In this document: piece after piece, positions 34,998-43,462 of the stretch
How positions within the stretch are numbered: the first letter of the stretch is position 1
Layout: every line of letters starts with the position of its first letter
From: Sphingopyxis sp. CCNWLW2
GTDB lineage: Bacteria > Pseudomonadota > Alphaproteobacteria > Sphingomonadales > Sphingomonadaceae
Assembly (NCBI RefSeq): GCF_037095755.1
Contig: NZ_JBAWKJ010000004.1
Coordinates: 1-64,000 of the forward strand
Length of the DNA stretch: 64,000 nt
Direction: 5' to 3'
Made by a program: the position numbers and the translations under genes
The notes under the pieces: generated by a model
Told to the model about the DNA's origin: nothing
The model's database searches: none
The model's input: the letters and a program-made list of their open reading frames with translations, nothing else

Positions 34998-35747
34998 ATG
35001 AAAATCCTCGTCCCCGTCAAGCGGGTGCTCGATTACAATGTGAAGCCGCGGGTCAAATCCGACGGTACCGGCGTTGACCTTGCGAATGTCAAAATGTCGA
35101 TGAACCCGTTCGACGAAATCGGCGTCGAAGAAGCGATCCGCCTGAAGGAAAAGGGCGTCGCGACCGAGATCGTCGCGGTTTCCGTCGGCCCGGCCAAGGC
35201 GCAGGAAACGCTGCGCACCGCGCTGGCGATGGGCGTCGACCGCGCGATTCTGGTGCAGACCGACGATGCGGTCGAGCCGCTCGCGCTCGCGAAGATTTTC
35301 AAGGCGATCGCCGACGCCGAACAGCCCGGCCTTGTCATCCTTGGCAAGCAGGCGATCGACGATGACAACAACCAGACCGGCCAGATGCTTGCGGCACTGA
35401 CCGGCTGGGCGCAGGGCACCTTCGCCAGCGCGGTCAATGTCGAGGGCGACAGCGTCAATGTGACGCGCGAAGTCGACGGTGGCCTCGAAACGGTGAAGCT
35501 CAAGCTCCCCGCGATCGTCACCACCGACCTTCGCCTGAACGAGCCCCGCTATGCCTCGCTGCCGAACATCATGAAGGCGAAGTCGAAGCCGCTCGATACG
35601 AAGTCGCCCGCCGATTACGGCGTCGACACCGCGCCGCGCGTCAAGACGGTCAAGGTGTCGGAACCGCCCGTCCGCTCGGCTGGCGTCAAGGTCGCCGATG
35701 TCGATGAACTGGTTGCCAAGCTGAAAGCGCTGGGAGTGCACTCATGA
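34998..35747 (+). CDS. etfB: Electron transfer flavoprotein subunit beta
   Basis: 249 residues from the ATG at 34998 ([14 protein letters not shown]), with GAGGGAGAA upstream. The sequence shows the conserved [29 protein letters not shown] and [18 protein letters not shown] of EtfB. EtfB binds AMP and with EtfA carries electrons from acyl-CoA dehydrogenases to ETF-ubiquinone oxidoreductase. Its presence inside a catabolic operon implies a dedicated pair serving the dehydrogenases at 6364-8708. It overlaps etfA by 4 bp (ATGA). Confidence 0.97.
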   Translation: MKILVPVKRVLDYNVKPRVKSDGTGVDLANVKMSMNPFDEIGVEEAIRLKEKGVATEIVAVSVGPAKAQETLRTALAMGVDRAILVQTDDAVEPLALAKIFKAIADAEQPGLVILGKQAIDDDNNQTGQMLAALTGWAQGTFASAVNVEGDSVNVTREVDGGLETVKLKLPAIVTTDLRLNEPRYASLPNIMKAKSKPLDTKSPADYGVDTAPRVKTVKVSEPPVRSAGVKVADVDELVAKLKALGVHS

Positions 35748-36673
35748 AAACTCTGGTTTGGGTCGAACATGACGGCAAGGCCGTCAAGGACGCCACGCTT
35801 GCGGTGGTCACTGCCGCGTCGAAGCTTGGCGAAGTCCATCTGCTTGTCGCCGGTTCGGGCGTCGATGCGGTTGCCAAGGAAGCCGCTGCCATCGCCGGCG
35901 TCGGCAAGGTGCATGTCGCCGACAACGCCGCTTTCGGTCACAATCTGCCCGAAAATATCGCGCCGCTCGTCGCCGACCTGATGGGCAGCCACGACGCGTT
36001 CCTCGCGCCCGCGACGACCACCGGCAAGAATATCGCGCCGCGCGTCGCCGCGCTGCTCGACGTGATGCAGATTTCGGAAATCCTGTCGGTCGAGGGTCCG
36101 AAGACCTTCACCCGCCCGATCTACGCCGGCAACGCAATCGCGACCGTCGAATCGTCGGATGCGAAGCTGGTCCTCACCGTTCGCGGCACCGCGTTCGACA
36201 AGGCCGCGACCTCCGGCGGTTCGGGCACCGTCGAAGCCGTGGGCGCGGGCAGCGATGCCGGCATCTCGAGCTTCGTCGGCGCCGAGATTGCCAAGCAGGA
36301 TCGTCCCGAACTGACCTCGGCGAAGATCATCGTCTCGGGTGGCCGTGCGCTGGGTTCGAGCGAGAAATATCAGGAAGTGATCGTCCCGCTCGCCGACAAG
36401 CTTGGCGCTGCGCTCGGGGCTTCGCGCGCTGCGGTCGATGCGGGCTATGTCCCCAACGATTATCAGGTCGGCCAGACCGGCAAGATCGTCGCGCCGCAGG
36501 TCTATTTCGCGATCGGCATTTCGGGCGCAATCCAGCATCTCGCCGGCATGAAGGATTCGAAGACGATCGTCGCGATCAACAAGGACGAAGACGCGCCGAT
36601 CTTCCAGGTCGCCGATTTAGGCCTCGTCGCCGATCTGCTAACGGCCGTACCCGAGTTGACGAGCAAGATTTAG
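35744..36673 (+). CDS. etfA: Electron transfer flavoprotein subunit alpha
   Basis: 309 residues. The C-terminal FAD domain carries [35 protein letters not shown] and [16 protein letters not shown], the standard EtfA signatures. It forms a heterodimer with EtfB from the overlapping upstream gene. The acyl-CoA ligase gene begins 8 bp after the stop, extending the operon. The etfBA sequences look more conserved and housekeeping-like than their neighbours, so they may be a duplicated chromosomal pair recruited to the cluster. Confidence 0.97.
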   Translation: MKTLVWVEHDGKAVKDATLAVVTAASKLGEVHLLVAGSGVDAVAKEAAAIAGVGKVHVADNAAFGHNLPENIAPLVADLMGSHDAFLAPATTTGKNIAPRVAALLDVMQISEILSVEGPKTFTRPIYAGNAIATVESSDAKLVLTVRGTAFDKAATSGGSGTVEAVGAGSDAGISSFVGAEIAKQDRPELTSAKIIVSGGRALGSSEKYQEVIVPLADKLGAALGASRAAVDAGYVPNDYQVGQTGKIVAPQVYFAIGISGAIQHLAGMKDSKTIVAINKDEDAPIFQVADLGLVADLLTAVPELTSKI

Positions 36674-36681
36674 GAGCCAGC

Positions 36682-38181
36682 ATGATTCGTGCCGAGGAGT
36701 GGATCGACCCGGCGAGCGGGCAACCGCACGTCGGCGCAGCGCTCGGCATGCTTTTGACCGCGCAGGCTGCCGCGACCCCGGACGGCCCCGCGGCATCCTT
36801 CGGTGATCGGACATGGAGTTTCGCCGAGCTCGATGCGGCGGCCAACCGGCGCGCGCGCGATATGGTGGGTGCCGGCGTACGCGCGAATGATCGCGTGATC
36901 CTCGCCATGCCGAACCGTGTCGAGTATCTCGAATGCGCCTTCGCCTTATGGAAAATTGGCGCGATCCCCTGCCCCGTGTCGCAGAGATTGGCCAGATCGG
37001 AATTTGCGGAAATCCTGACTCTTGCCGACGCCGCAATGGTCGTCGGCTCGCCCCACTTACCGGTGCCTGCTTCGCGGCTGTATAACATCGACGCGCCCAT
37101 CGACGACACAGTCGATGCGTCTCCGATGCCGCCTGCCGTTTCCCAGCCGGGCAAGATCGCCAACAGCGGCGGCAGCACGGGGCGACCGAAGCTCATCGTT
37201 GACCCGCGCCCTTCGAGCTGGGGCACGGACAAGGAAGGGTGCCGCCGTGGCCCGCGCCTGACCCTGCTCAATCCGGCACCGCTCTACCATTCCGGTCCCT
37301 TCAACACCTGCACGATGGCTCTTGCGCAGGGGACACATATCGTCTGCATGGAAAAATTCGAGGCCGAGCAGTGGCTTGCCCTCGTCGAGCGGCACCGCGT
37401 CACTTACGTCTATATCGTACCGACGATGATGTCGCGCATTGCCCGGCTGCCCGAAGCGGCGACGAGAAGCGCGGACCTTTCTTCGATCCAAACCTTGCTC
37501 CACATGGCGGCGCCCTGCCCGCCCGATATCAAGCGCTGGTGGATCGATCGCCTCGGGCCCGGCCAGGTCTGGGAAGTTTATGGCGGCACCGAACGGATCG
37601 GGGTGACAACGATCAGCGGTAGCGAGTGGCTGCTTCATCCAGGCTCGGTCGGCCGCCCACCTCCAGGGCAGGATATACTGATCATCGGCGAGGACGACGC
37701 TCTTCTGCCAGTGGGTGAGATCGGCGAAATCCGCTTTCGGCGCTCGGCCGAGGCCGAGGCGGGATATGCCTATATCGGTTCCGAGAGCCGTGCCGCTAGC
37801 GGGACCGATGGCTTTGGCGACCTCGGATATCTGGACGCTGATGGCTATCTCTATGTGGCGGACCGGCGGACCGATATGTTCACCGTCGGTGGTTCGAACG
37901 TCTATCCAGCGCAGGTCGAGGCGGTCATCGAGGCGATGCCCGACGTCGCGTGCTGCGCCATCATCGGGCTCCCCGATCCTGACATGGGCAATCTCATCCA
38001 CGCCATCGTCGAACTCGCGCCCGGCAGTCCGACACCAGACCCGGAAAATTTTCTCGCGAGCGCCGCGGACGTTCTGACCGGATTGACCCGTCCCCGATCG
38101 GTCGAATTCACCCAGGAGCGAATTCGCGACGATGCCGGCAAGGTGCGCAGATCAGCACTCCGCGAAGCGCGGTTGGCCTGA
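36682..38181 (+). CDS. Acyl-CoA ligase-like AMP-binding protein with variant nucleotide loop
   Basis: 499 residues, ANL superfamily. The phosphate-binding loop is ANSGGSTGRPKLIVD (residues 160-174), where Gly replaces the first Thr of the usual SGTTGxPKG. WEVYGGTERIG, GDLGYLDADGYLYVADRR and the C-terminal lysine K487 in DAGKVRR are present, so adenylation seems possible. It is shorter and more divergent than the two other ligases here. It ends the operon that begins at 30406 and converges on the E2 gene. The acid substrate is unknown. Confidence 0.87.
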   Translation: MIRAEEWIDPASGQPHVGAALGMLLTAQAAATPDGPAASFGDRTWSFAELDAAANRRARDMVGAGVRANDRVILAMPNRVEYLECAFALWKIGAIPCPVSQRLARSEFAEILTLADAAMVVGSPHLPVPASRLYNIDAPIDDTVDASPMPPAVSQPGKIANSGGSTGRPKLIVDPRPSSWGTDKEGCRRGPRLTLLNPAPLYHSGPFNTCTMALAQGTHIVCMEKFEAEQWLALVERHRVTYVYIVPTMMSRIARLPEAATRSADLSSIQTLLHMAAPCPPDIKRWWIDRLGPGQVWEVYGGTERIGVTTISGSEWLLHPGSVGRPPPGQDILIIGEDDALLPVGEIGEIRFRRSAEAEAGYAYIGSESRAASGTDGFGDLGYLDADGYLYVADRRTDMFTVGGSNVYPAQVEAVIEAMPDVACCAIIGLPDPDMGNLIHAIVELAPGSPTPDPENFLASAADVLTGLTRPRSVEFTQERIRDDAGKVRRSALREARLA

Positions 38182-38198
38182 CCTCCGACCCCGGAAGA

Positions 38199-38942
38199 TC
38201 AGTCGAACAATTCGGGTGATGCCAACCGGTCAGCGATGAAGCGGCAGAAGCGCGCGGCGTCGGCGCCGTTGATCACTCGATGATCGTAGCTCAGCGAGAG
38301 CGGCAGCATTTGGCGCCAGGCGACCCCGCCGTCCTCGGTCGGGACTGGAACAGGACGCGCCCTGGTGACGCCAAGGATCGCGACTTCGGGTGCGTTGACG
38401 ATCGGGCTGAAGCTCGTCCCACCGATATGTCCGAGCGACGTCAACGTGATGCAGCCCCCCGACATCTCCGCCATCGAGAGCCCCTTGGTCCGCGCCTTCT
38501 CGGACACCGCCAACAACTCGGCCGAAATTTCAGCCGCCGATTTCCTGTCGGAATCGCGGATAACCGGCACGAGCAACCCGCCAGGTGTATCGACCGCAAC
38601 GCCGACATGCACATATTTCTTGGTGACGATTTCGCCGCTAGCAGGATCGAGCGAAGCATTGAACTGCGGATAGGCTGCGAGCGCATCGGCCAGCGCCTTC
38701 ACGAGGAGCGGCACGGGGGTAAGCTTTGCGCCGCCACTGGCCGCGAGCGCCTTGCGGCGCGCTTCGAGCTCGGTCACATCGGCGTCGTCGTTATGCGTGA
38801 CGTGCGGAATCGCGACCCAGTTGCGGCCGAGGAACGACGCAACGAATTTTTGGATGCGGCTCAGCGGCTTGCGCTCAATCTCGCCGAATTCGGTGAAATC
38901 GACCTGCGGCCATGGGGCGATATTCTGAAGCAGTTCGGTCAC
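38199..38942 (-). CDS. 2-Oxoacid dehydrogenase E2, stand-alone catalytic (acyltransferase) domain
   Basis: 247 residues starting at GTG 38942 (GAGGAAG upstream). The sequence is only the catalytic domain: PLSRIQKFVASFLGRNWVAIPHVTHNDDADVTELE, later LTSLGHIGGTSFSPIVNAPEVAILG and the catalytic His H221 in LSYDHRVINGADAARF. No lipoyl or peripheral-subunit-binding domain precedes it. The lipoyl domain is encoded separately 130 bp upstream. It should transfer the acyl group from lipoyl to CoA within a complex with the E1 subunits at 39322-41312. Confidence 0.92.
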   Translation of the reverse strand: MTELLQNIAPWPQVDFTEFGEIERKPLSRIQKFVASFLGRNWVAIPHVTHNDDADVTELEARRKALAASGGAKLTPVPLLVKALADALAAYPQFNASLDPASGEIVTKKYVHVGVAVDTPGGLLVPVIRDSDRKSAAEISAELLAVSEKARTKGLSMAEMSGGCITLTSLGHIGGTSFSPIVNAPEVAILGVTRARPVPVPTEDGGVAWRQMLPLSLSYDHRVINGADAARFCRFIADRLASPELFD

Positions 38943-39072
38943 CGGTTCTTCCTCTTCGGTACGCGCCGACAGGCAGCGGGCAATCGAAATGGCGGCCCGG
39001 CGATGCGGCGGAGTGCAGCGGGCGGTCGGACGGTCAGCTTATCGCTTCCGCCGGCCAGCCGCGTCTGGTTGA

Positions 39073-39303
39073 TTATTCGATGATCGCCAGGACCGCGCCG
39101 ACCTCGTAGGTCTCCCCGATCTGGCCGACGATCTTGAGCTTGCCTGTAGCCGGGCTATCGACTTCCTGTGTCGATTTCTCGGACTCGAATGCGTAGAGCG
39201 GCTGCCCTTCCACCGCTTGGCCGCCATCCTCGACGAGCCATTCGGCGAGTACGCCATCATTCATCGAAAATCCGACTTTCGGCAGGATAACTTCAAATGC
39301 CAT
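39073..39303 (-). CDS. Free-standing lipoyl (biotinyl-lipoyl attachment) domain protein
   Basis: 76 residues that make up exactly one lipoyl domain. The modified lysine is K43 in ESEKSTQEVDSP. It begins FEVILPKVGFSMNDGVLAEW and ends with VLAIIE, without linker or other domain. It lies between E1 beta and the catalytic E2 gene, so it is the swinging arm of a split E2, comparable in concept to GcvH. It needs lipoate attachment by LipA/LipB or LplA encoded elsewhere. Confidence 0.92.
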   Translation of the reverse strand: MAFEVILPKVGFSMNDGVLAEWLVEDGGQAVEGQPLYAFESEKSTQEVDSPATGKLKIVGQIGETYEVGAVLAIIE

Positions 39304-39321
39304 GGGAAAACTCCTTGTCGA

Positions 39322-40332
39322 TCAATTGGTGAAAAGCGCTTTGACCGTTGCGACGATTTCGGGTGTCTGCGGCGCGAACGCGGTCTCGAGCGGCTTCGAA
39401 AAAGGAACCGGGCAAAAGGCCCCGCCAAGACGCTTGATTGGCGCCTTGAGCCTTCCGAACAATTCGTCGCCCAGCACCGCGGCGATCTCGGCTCCGACAC
39501 CGAACGGCGTAACAGCCTCGTGCACGATAAGAGCCCTGGCCGTCTTCCTCACCGATGCGAGCACCGCTTCGCGGTCCCACGGCGCAATCGTGCGAAGGTC
39601 GATGAGTTCGGCAGATATTCCGGCCTCCGCTAGCTCTGCCACTGCGGGCATCGCTTCCTGGATCATGCGCGCATAGGCGATGATGGTGATATCATTTCCT
39701 GCGGCGACGATATTGGCCTTGCCGATCGGAACCCGGTAATCCGTCTCGGGGGCATCGGCCGGCGACCAATAGGTTGGCAGGTTCTCGATAAACAGTACGG
39801 GGTCCGGATCGTCGATCGCCGAACGCATGAGGCCGTAGGCGTCCTTTGGGCTCGACGGCGCAACAACCTTGATGCCCGCTGTGTGCGCGAACCATGCTTC
39901 GAGATAGTCGCTGTGTTGGCCGCCCGAGGAGAAGCCCGTTCCGGTCATGGTGCGAATGACGATCGGAACGTGGGTTTGTCCGCCCGACATGAAGCGCAGC
40001 TTGGCCGCGTGGTTCACAATCATGTCCATCGCGACCGTCGTGAAGTTCATTAGCATGATTTCGGCGATCGGCTTGAAGCCCGCCAGCGAGGCCCCGATTG
40101 CGGCACCAATAATCGCCTGCTCCGAGATCGGGGTCGAGCGGACGCGCGCGTCGCCGAACCGTGTCGAAAGCCCCTTGGTGACGCCGACCACCCCGCCCTC
40201 TTCGGGATCGGCGACATCTTCGCCGAGCAGCAGAACTGTATCATCGGCCTCCATGGCATCAGCCACGGCCGTGTTGATGGCCTGCAGAATGTTCATCTGC
40301 TTCGGCTTTTTCTCGGCAGTATCGGTGCTCAT
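39322..40332 (-). CDS. 2-Oxoacid dehydrogenase E1 component, beta subunit
   Basis: 336 residues. The transketolase-like pyrimidine domain begins MNILQAINTAVADAMEADD and includes LLLGEDVADPEEGG, FGDARVRSTPISEQAIIGAAIGASLAG and the C-terminal LIVHEAVTPFGVGAEIAA. It pairs with the overlapping upstream E1 alpha gene. The closest families are the pyruvate/acetoin/branched-chain dehydrogenases. It decarboxylates a 2-oxoacid (or cleaves acetoin) with thiamine diphosphate and reductively acylates the lipoyl domain. No E3 gene is present, so a genomic dihydrolipoyl dehydrogenase must serve. Confidence 0.93.
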   Translation of the reverse strand: MSTDTAEKKPKQMNILQAINTAVADAMEADDTVLLLGEDVADPEEGGVVGVTKGLSTRFGDARVRSTPISEQAIIGAAIGASLAGFKPIAEIMLMNFTTVAMDMIVNHAAKLRFMSGGQTHVPIVIRTMTGTGFSSGGQHSDYLEAWFAHTAGIKVVAPSSPKDAYGLMRSAIDDPDPVLFIENLPTYWSPADAPETDYRVPIGKANIVAAGNDITIIAYARMIQEAMPAVAELAEAGISAELIDLRTIAPWDREAVLASVRKTARALIVHEAVTPFGVGAEIAAVLGDELFGRLKAPIKRLGGAFCPVPFSKPLETAFAPQTPEIVATVKALFTN

Positions 40333-41312
40333 CAGACCAACTCCTCGGCGAAAATGTCGCGCTTCAGTTCCTCGACGCCCGGGAACGGACTCTCGAGCGC
40401 GAATTCGACGGCTTGGGAAATCGCATCCTCGATCTCCGCTTCGATGCTGGCGAGTTGCTCCTCGGTAGACACGCCGCTTTCGATCAGCAGGGCCCGGAAC
40501 CTAGGGACCGGGTCGTTGGCAATCGCCTCCGCCTTCCGGGCCTTGTCCATATATGTATCCTGGTCGCCGAGCACATGACCGTGGAACCGATAGGTCATCG
40601 CCTCGATCAAGGTCGGGCCCTCGCCTGCGCGTGCACGAGCGATGGCCTCATGCGCAGCCGCGTACATGGCAAAGGGATCGTTTCCGTCGACCCGCTCGCC
40701 CGGCATGCCATAGGCTGCGGCACGGTCGGCGACGATGACGTTGCTCGTTTTGTCATAGGCGGTGTGCTCGCCCCACTCGTTGTTCTGGCAAAGGAAGATC
40801 ACCGGAAGCTTCCACACGGCAGCGAGATTGAGCGATTCATGAAATGCGCCGATATTCGCCGCGCCGTCGCCGAACGTCGCGACCGTGACGCGCCCGTCAC
40901 CCTTCAGCTGCGAAGCCCAGGCCAGGCCATTGGCGATCGGCATCGAGGATCCGACGATTCCGGTCGTGACCATCACACCCTTGTCGGGATAGGTCAGATG
41001 CATCGGACCACCCTTGCCCTTGCACGTGCCGGTCGTCCGTCCCGCTACTTCGGCCCACATGTCCTTAAGCGGAAACCCCTTCGCAAGCATGTCGTGCGTG
41101 CCGCGATAAATGGTGCACAGATAATCATCGTCGGTCAGATTGACGAAAGTTGCGCTCGGGATGACCTCCTGGCCTCGCGGACTGTAATAAGGCATCACGA
41201 GGCGCCCTGTCATAATGACCTTGCGCGAGCGCTCGTCGTTCGCCTTGATAAGCGCCATCCGGCGGTAAATTTCCACCTGGGTCGCAGCGTCGGGAATGGC
41301 TCGGTTGCTCAT
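40332..41312 (-). CDS. 2-Oxoacid dehydrogenase E1 component, alpha subunit
   Basis: 326 residues. The thiamine-diphosphate motif reads GDGAANIGAFHESLNLAAVWKLP through FLCQNNEWGEHT. Other marks are IYRGTHDMLAKG and KGGPMHLTYPDKG. It is first in the operon E1 alpha-E1 beta-lipoyl domain-E2. An AAAGGA ribosome site lies upstream of 41312. Length and motifs resemble AcoA/PdhA-type subunits more than branched-chain BkdA1. It probably oxidises a 2-oxoacid produced by the aldol cleavage route, such as pyruvate or a branched acid, which is an inference. Confidence 0.93.
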   Translation of the reverse strand: MSNRAIPDAATQVEIYRRMALIKANDERSRKVIMTGRLVMPYYSPRGQEVIPSATFVNLTDDDYLCTIYRGTHDMLAKGFPLKDMWAEVAGRTTGTCKGKGGPMHLTYPDKGVMVTTGIVGSSMPIANGLAWASQLKGDGRVTVATFGDGAANIGAFHESLNLAAVWKLPVIFLCQNNEWGEHTAYDKTSNVIVADRAAAYGMPGERVDGNDPFAMYAAAHEAIARARAGEGPTLIEAMTYRFHGHVLGDQDTYMDKARKAEAIANDPVPRFRALLIESGVSTEEQLASIEAEIEDAISQAVEFALESPFPGVEELKRDIFAEELV

Positions 41313-41419
41313 AAAGTCGACGTCCTTTCGAGGTTCGTCAATTCACCTGTATCTATGCGGTCGAGGCATTCGCCATTTTTACCCGGCAGGAAAGGCCCTG
41401 AGCGCGAAAGGTGGCAGGA

Positions 41420-41435
41420 TATCGCGGATGTGAAC
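41420..41435. promoter_or_regulatory. Weak operator-like site (TATCGC-N4-GTGAAC)
   Basis: TATCGCGGATGTGAAC lies 107 bp upstream of the E1 alpha start. It matches the weak site at 57208 in 14 of 16 positions, suggesting a related subfamily of the operator. Confidence 0.35.
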
Positions 41436-41488
41436 GATTCAGCATCAAATGGCACTCGCAGCCGCCGAAGCGGAAGCGGTGTGGCGGT

Positions 41489-42394
41489 TCAGTCAGGCGT
41501 TCCGCCACGCGCCCGCAATGATATGCGTCCCTTGCCGAATGGGGCGTCCCGGTTGGTGAGGGCCTCCTTGAGGCCTTTGTCAGCCATGTCCTGCTTGAAG
41601 CGGGCGCGCCGCGGTCCCTGGCTCAGGTGCGCGCGCGCGTCGAGCTCCGCCGCGTAGCGCTGCGACTGCTTGGCCCCGGCCAACTCCATCTGCATGTTGA
41701 TGACCCGCTTGTGGGTCGCAAGAATCTCCGCATCGACGCTGGCGATCCGGCGGACGAGGTCATCGGCTTCGCGGTCGAGGTCTTCGGGTGCGTAGGATTC
41801 GAGCACAAGACCAATTCTCGCCGCGTCCAGCCCGCTGATCGTATCGCCGGTGAATAGCATCCGCTTCGCCCATTGAGGACCGCAATGGTAGAACCAGAGG
41901 TTGGTGGGCGGGGTACCGTTGGCGCGCGCGGCCGGGAAGCCGATTTTCGCATCGTCGGCGGCAAGAACGATATCGCATGAGAAGGCCAGGTCGGTTCCCC
42001 CGGCGAGGCAATTTCCCTGCACCTTTGCGATGACGGGTTTGTGCAGGTCGAGCATGATCAGGGTGAGATCCTGCTGCCGCTCGAGATTCCAGATATCGTC
42101 ATCGAGCGTTCCGGCCCGCGTCCGGTAGAGTGCCGGGTCAAAAGGCGTGTCTGCAGCCTCCTTGCCGCCATAGCTGTCGGTCAGGTCGTAGCCGGCGCAA
42201 AAATCCTTGCCTTCCCCCGACAGAAGGATGGCGTTCACATCGCGGCGATCGTCGGCCTCCAACAGAGCTTCGTGGAGTTCGCGCAGCGTGGCGGACGAGA
42301 GGGCATTTCGCTTCTCGGCACGATCGAGCGTGACCCGCGCAATGCCATCGCCTGCCGAAAAGCTTACGCAGTCGGTCGACTTCAACCATTTCAT
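41489..42394 (-). CDS. Enoyl-CoA hydratase/isomerase family protein
   Basis: 301 residues from the ATG at 42394 (MKWLKSTDCVSFSAGDGIARVTLDRAEKRNALS). The oxyanion-hole segments are LLSGEGKDFCAGYDLTDSYGG and VQGNCLAGGTDLAFSCDIVLA. Insertion of about 25 residues (TRAGTLDDDIWNLERQQDL) between them and a C-terminal extension make it longer than usual. Catalytic carboxylates typical of true hydratases are not obvious, so isomerase or hydrolase activity is possible. It is divergent from an SDR gene; an operator-like site lies 109 bp upstream. Confidence 0.88.
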   Translation of the reverse strand: MKWLKSTDCVSFSAGDGIARVTLDRAEKRNALSSATLRELHEALLEADDRRDVNAILLSGEGKDFCAGYDLTDSYGGKEAADTPFDPALYRTRAGTLDDDIWNLERQQDLTLIMLDLHKPVIAKVQGNCLAGGTDLAFSCDIVLAADDAKIGFPAARANGTPPTNLWFYHCGPQWAKRMLFTGDTISGLDAARIGLVLESYAPEDLDREADDLVRRIASVDAEILATHKRVINMQMELAGAKQSQRYAAELDARAHLSQGPRRARFKQDMADKGLKEALTNRDAPFGKGRISLRARGGTPD

Positions 42395-42503
42395 CGCCAC
42401 GGGCCGTCTCCTTGCAGTCGCTGCGGAGCGCCAGCGCCCCGCGACATGAGGGCTTAGCATGTCGCCGCGCCGCGCAAAGGCCTGTCCGTGTCGGCGCGCC
42501 CAC

Positions 42504-42519
42504 CATCAGACTGCCGATG
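42504..42519. promoter_or_regulatory. Putative operator, CATCA-N6-YGATG family, site 7
   Basis: CATCAGACTGCCGATG lies between divergent starts at 42394 (-) and 42619 (+), 109 and 99 bp away. It is immediately upstream of a good -35 hexamer for the SDR gene. Confidence 0.7.
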
Positions 42520-42545
42520 CCTTCCCGGTGCGACCCACCCGAACA

Positions 42546-42576
42546 TTGACAGGCCCGCCCGGCCGGCCGGTAATGC
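42546..42576 (+). promoter_or_regulatory. Possible sigma70-type promoter of the SDR gene
   Basis: A perfect TTGACA at 42546-42551 is followed by TAATGC at 42571 (19-nt spacer) or GTAATG (18-nt). The spacing is slightly long, but the position, 43 bp before the ATG and just downstream of operator-like site 7, is sensible. Confidence 0.4.
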
Positions 42577-42585
42577 CATCGCATA

Positions 42586-42617
42586 GGAGCATACTCGCTC
42601 CGGGCGAACGAGGAGCG
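42586..42617 (+). promoter_or_regulatory. Mutually exclusive hairpins at the SDR ribosome-binding site
   Basis: GGAGC (42586), GCTCC (42597) and GGAGC (42612) are arranged so that the middle segment can pair with either flank. Pairing with the third, extended to CGCTCC/GGAGCG, would bury the ribosome site of the ATG at 42619. This is a possible translational switch. Confidence 0.3.
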
Positions 42618-42618
42618 C

Positions 42619-43377
42619 ATGATGGCGAGACTAGCTGGCAAAGTGGCGATCATCACCGGCGGCAGCCAAGGCATCGGCCAAGGCATTGCGCGCGTCTTTG
42701 CCAGCGAGGGCGCGAAGCTTTTGATTACGGGTCGCACGCCAGAGACCCTGAAGGAAACCGCCGCCGCCATTCGCGGCGTCGGCGGTACCGTCGAATGGAT
42801 TTGCGGCACGGCAGGCGTACGGGCCGACGCCGAGGCGACGGCCCGAAAAGCCATCGAGCTTTTCGGTGCCATCGACATTCTCGTCAACAATGCGCAGACG
42901 TCGCGGCCCGGTACCCCGTTCGAGGACAACGACGACGCGCTTCTCGACCTCACGCTTCGCTCCGGTCTCTACGGCACTTTTCATCATATGCAGGCGGTCC
43001 TTCCGCACATGAAAACGAGTGGCGGATCCATCATCAATTTCGGTTCGCGTGAGGGCATAATGGGAGGGGTCGGTTTCGCAGCTTATGCCGCGACGAAGGA
43101 AGCCATTCGCGGCCTTTCCCGATCGGCGGCGCGCGAACTGGGCTGTCACAATATCCGGGTCAATGTCATTTGCCCGGCGGCGCTGAGCCCGATCGCTATC
43201 GAATATCTCGACAATCATCCCGAGGAAGCCGAGGCGTACCGGAAGGATATTGCGCTCGGTTATTTCGGCGACTGCGAAGCCGATGTCGGCCGCGCCGCTC
43301 TCTTTCTCGCCAGCGACGACAGTCGGTACGTCACGGGCCAGACAATCAATGTCGATGGTGGCCAGGCGATGCTCTGA
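42619..43377 (+). CDS. SDR-family oxidoreductase
   Basis: 252 residues, classical SDR. TGGSQGIGQ is the cofactor loop, NNAQTSR lies in beta-4, and the catalytic set is Ser in INFGSREGI and Tyr/Lys in YAATKEA. The C-terminus SRYVTGQTINVDGGQAML is standard. The gene begins a plus-strand pair with the MFS transporter after 85 bp. The NAD(P)-dependent alcohol or ketone substrate is unknown. Its upstream region has the clearest promoter seen in the window, an operator-like repeat and a possible ribosome-site hairpin. Confidence 0.9.
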   Translation: MMARLAGKVAIITGGSQGIGQGIARVFASEGAKLLITGRTPETLKETAAAIRGVGGTVEWICGTAGVRADAEATARKAIELFGAIDILVNNAQTSRPGTPFEDNDDALLDLTLRSGLYGTFHHMQAVLPHMKTSGGSIINFGSREGIMGGVGFAAYAATKEAIRGLSRSAARELGCHNIRVNVICPAALSPIAIEYLDNHPEEAEAYRKDIALGYFGDCEADVGRAALFLASDDSRYVTGQTINVDGGQAML

Positions 43378-43403
43378 CCAGATAAGACGTGTCGCCGATC
43401 ATC

Positions 43404-43419
43404 CACCACATATGTGAAG
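43404..43419. promoter_or_regulatory. Weak operator-like site around CACATATGTG
   Basis: CACCACATATGTGAAG contains a perfect 10-bp palindrome (43407-43416) and matches the CATCAC-N4-GTGATG consensus at 10 of 12 arm positions. It lies just upstream of the MFS gene. Confidence 0.4.
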
Positions 43420-43462
43420 AGGTCGCGCAGCGCGTGCAAAACGCATTGCCCTCTCGAAGACG

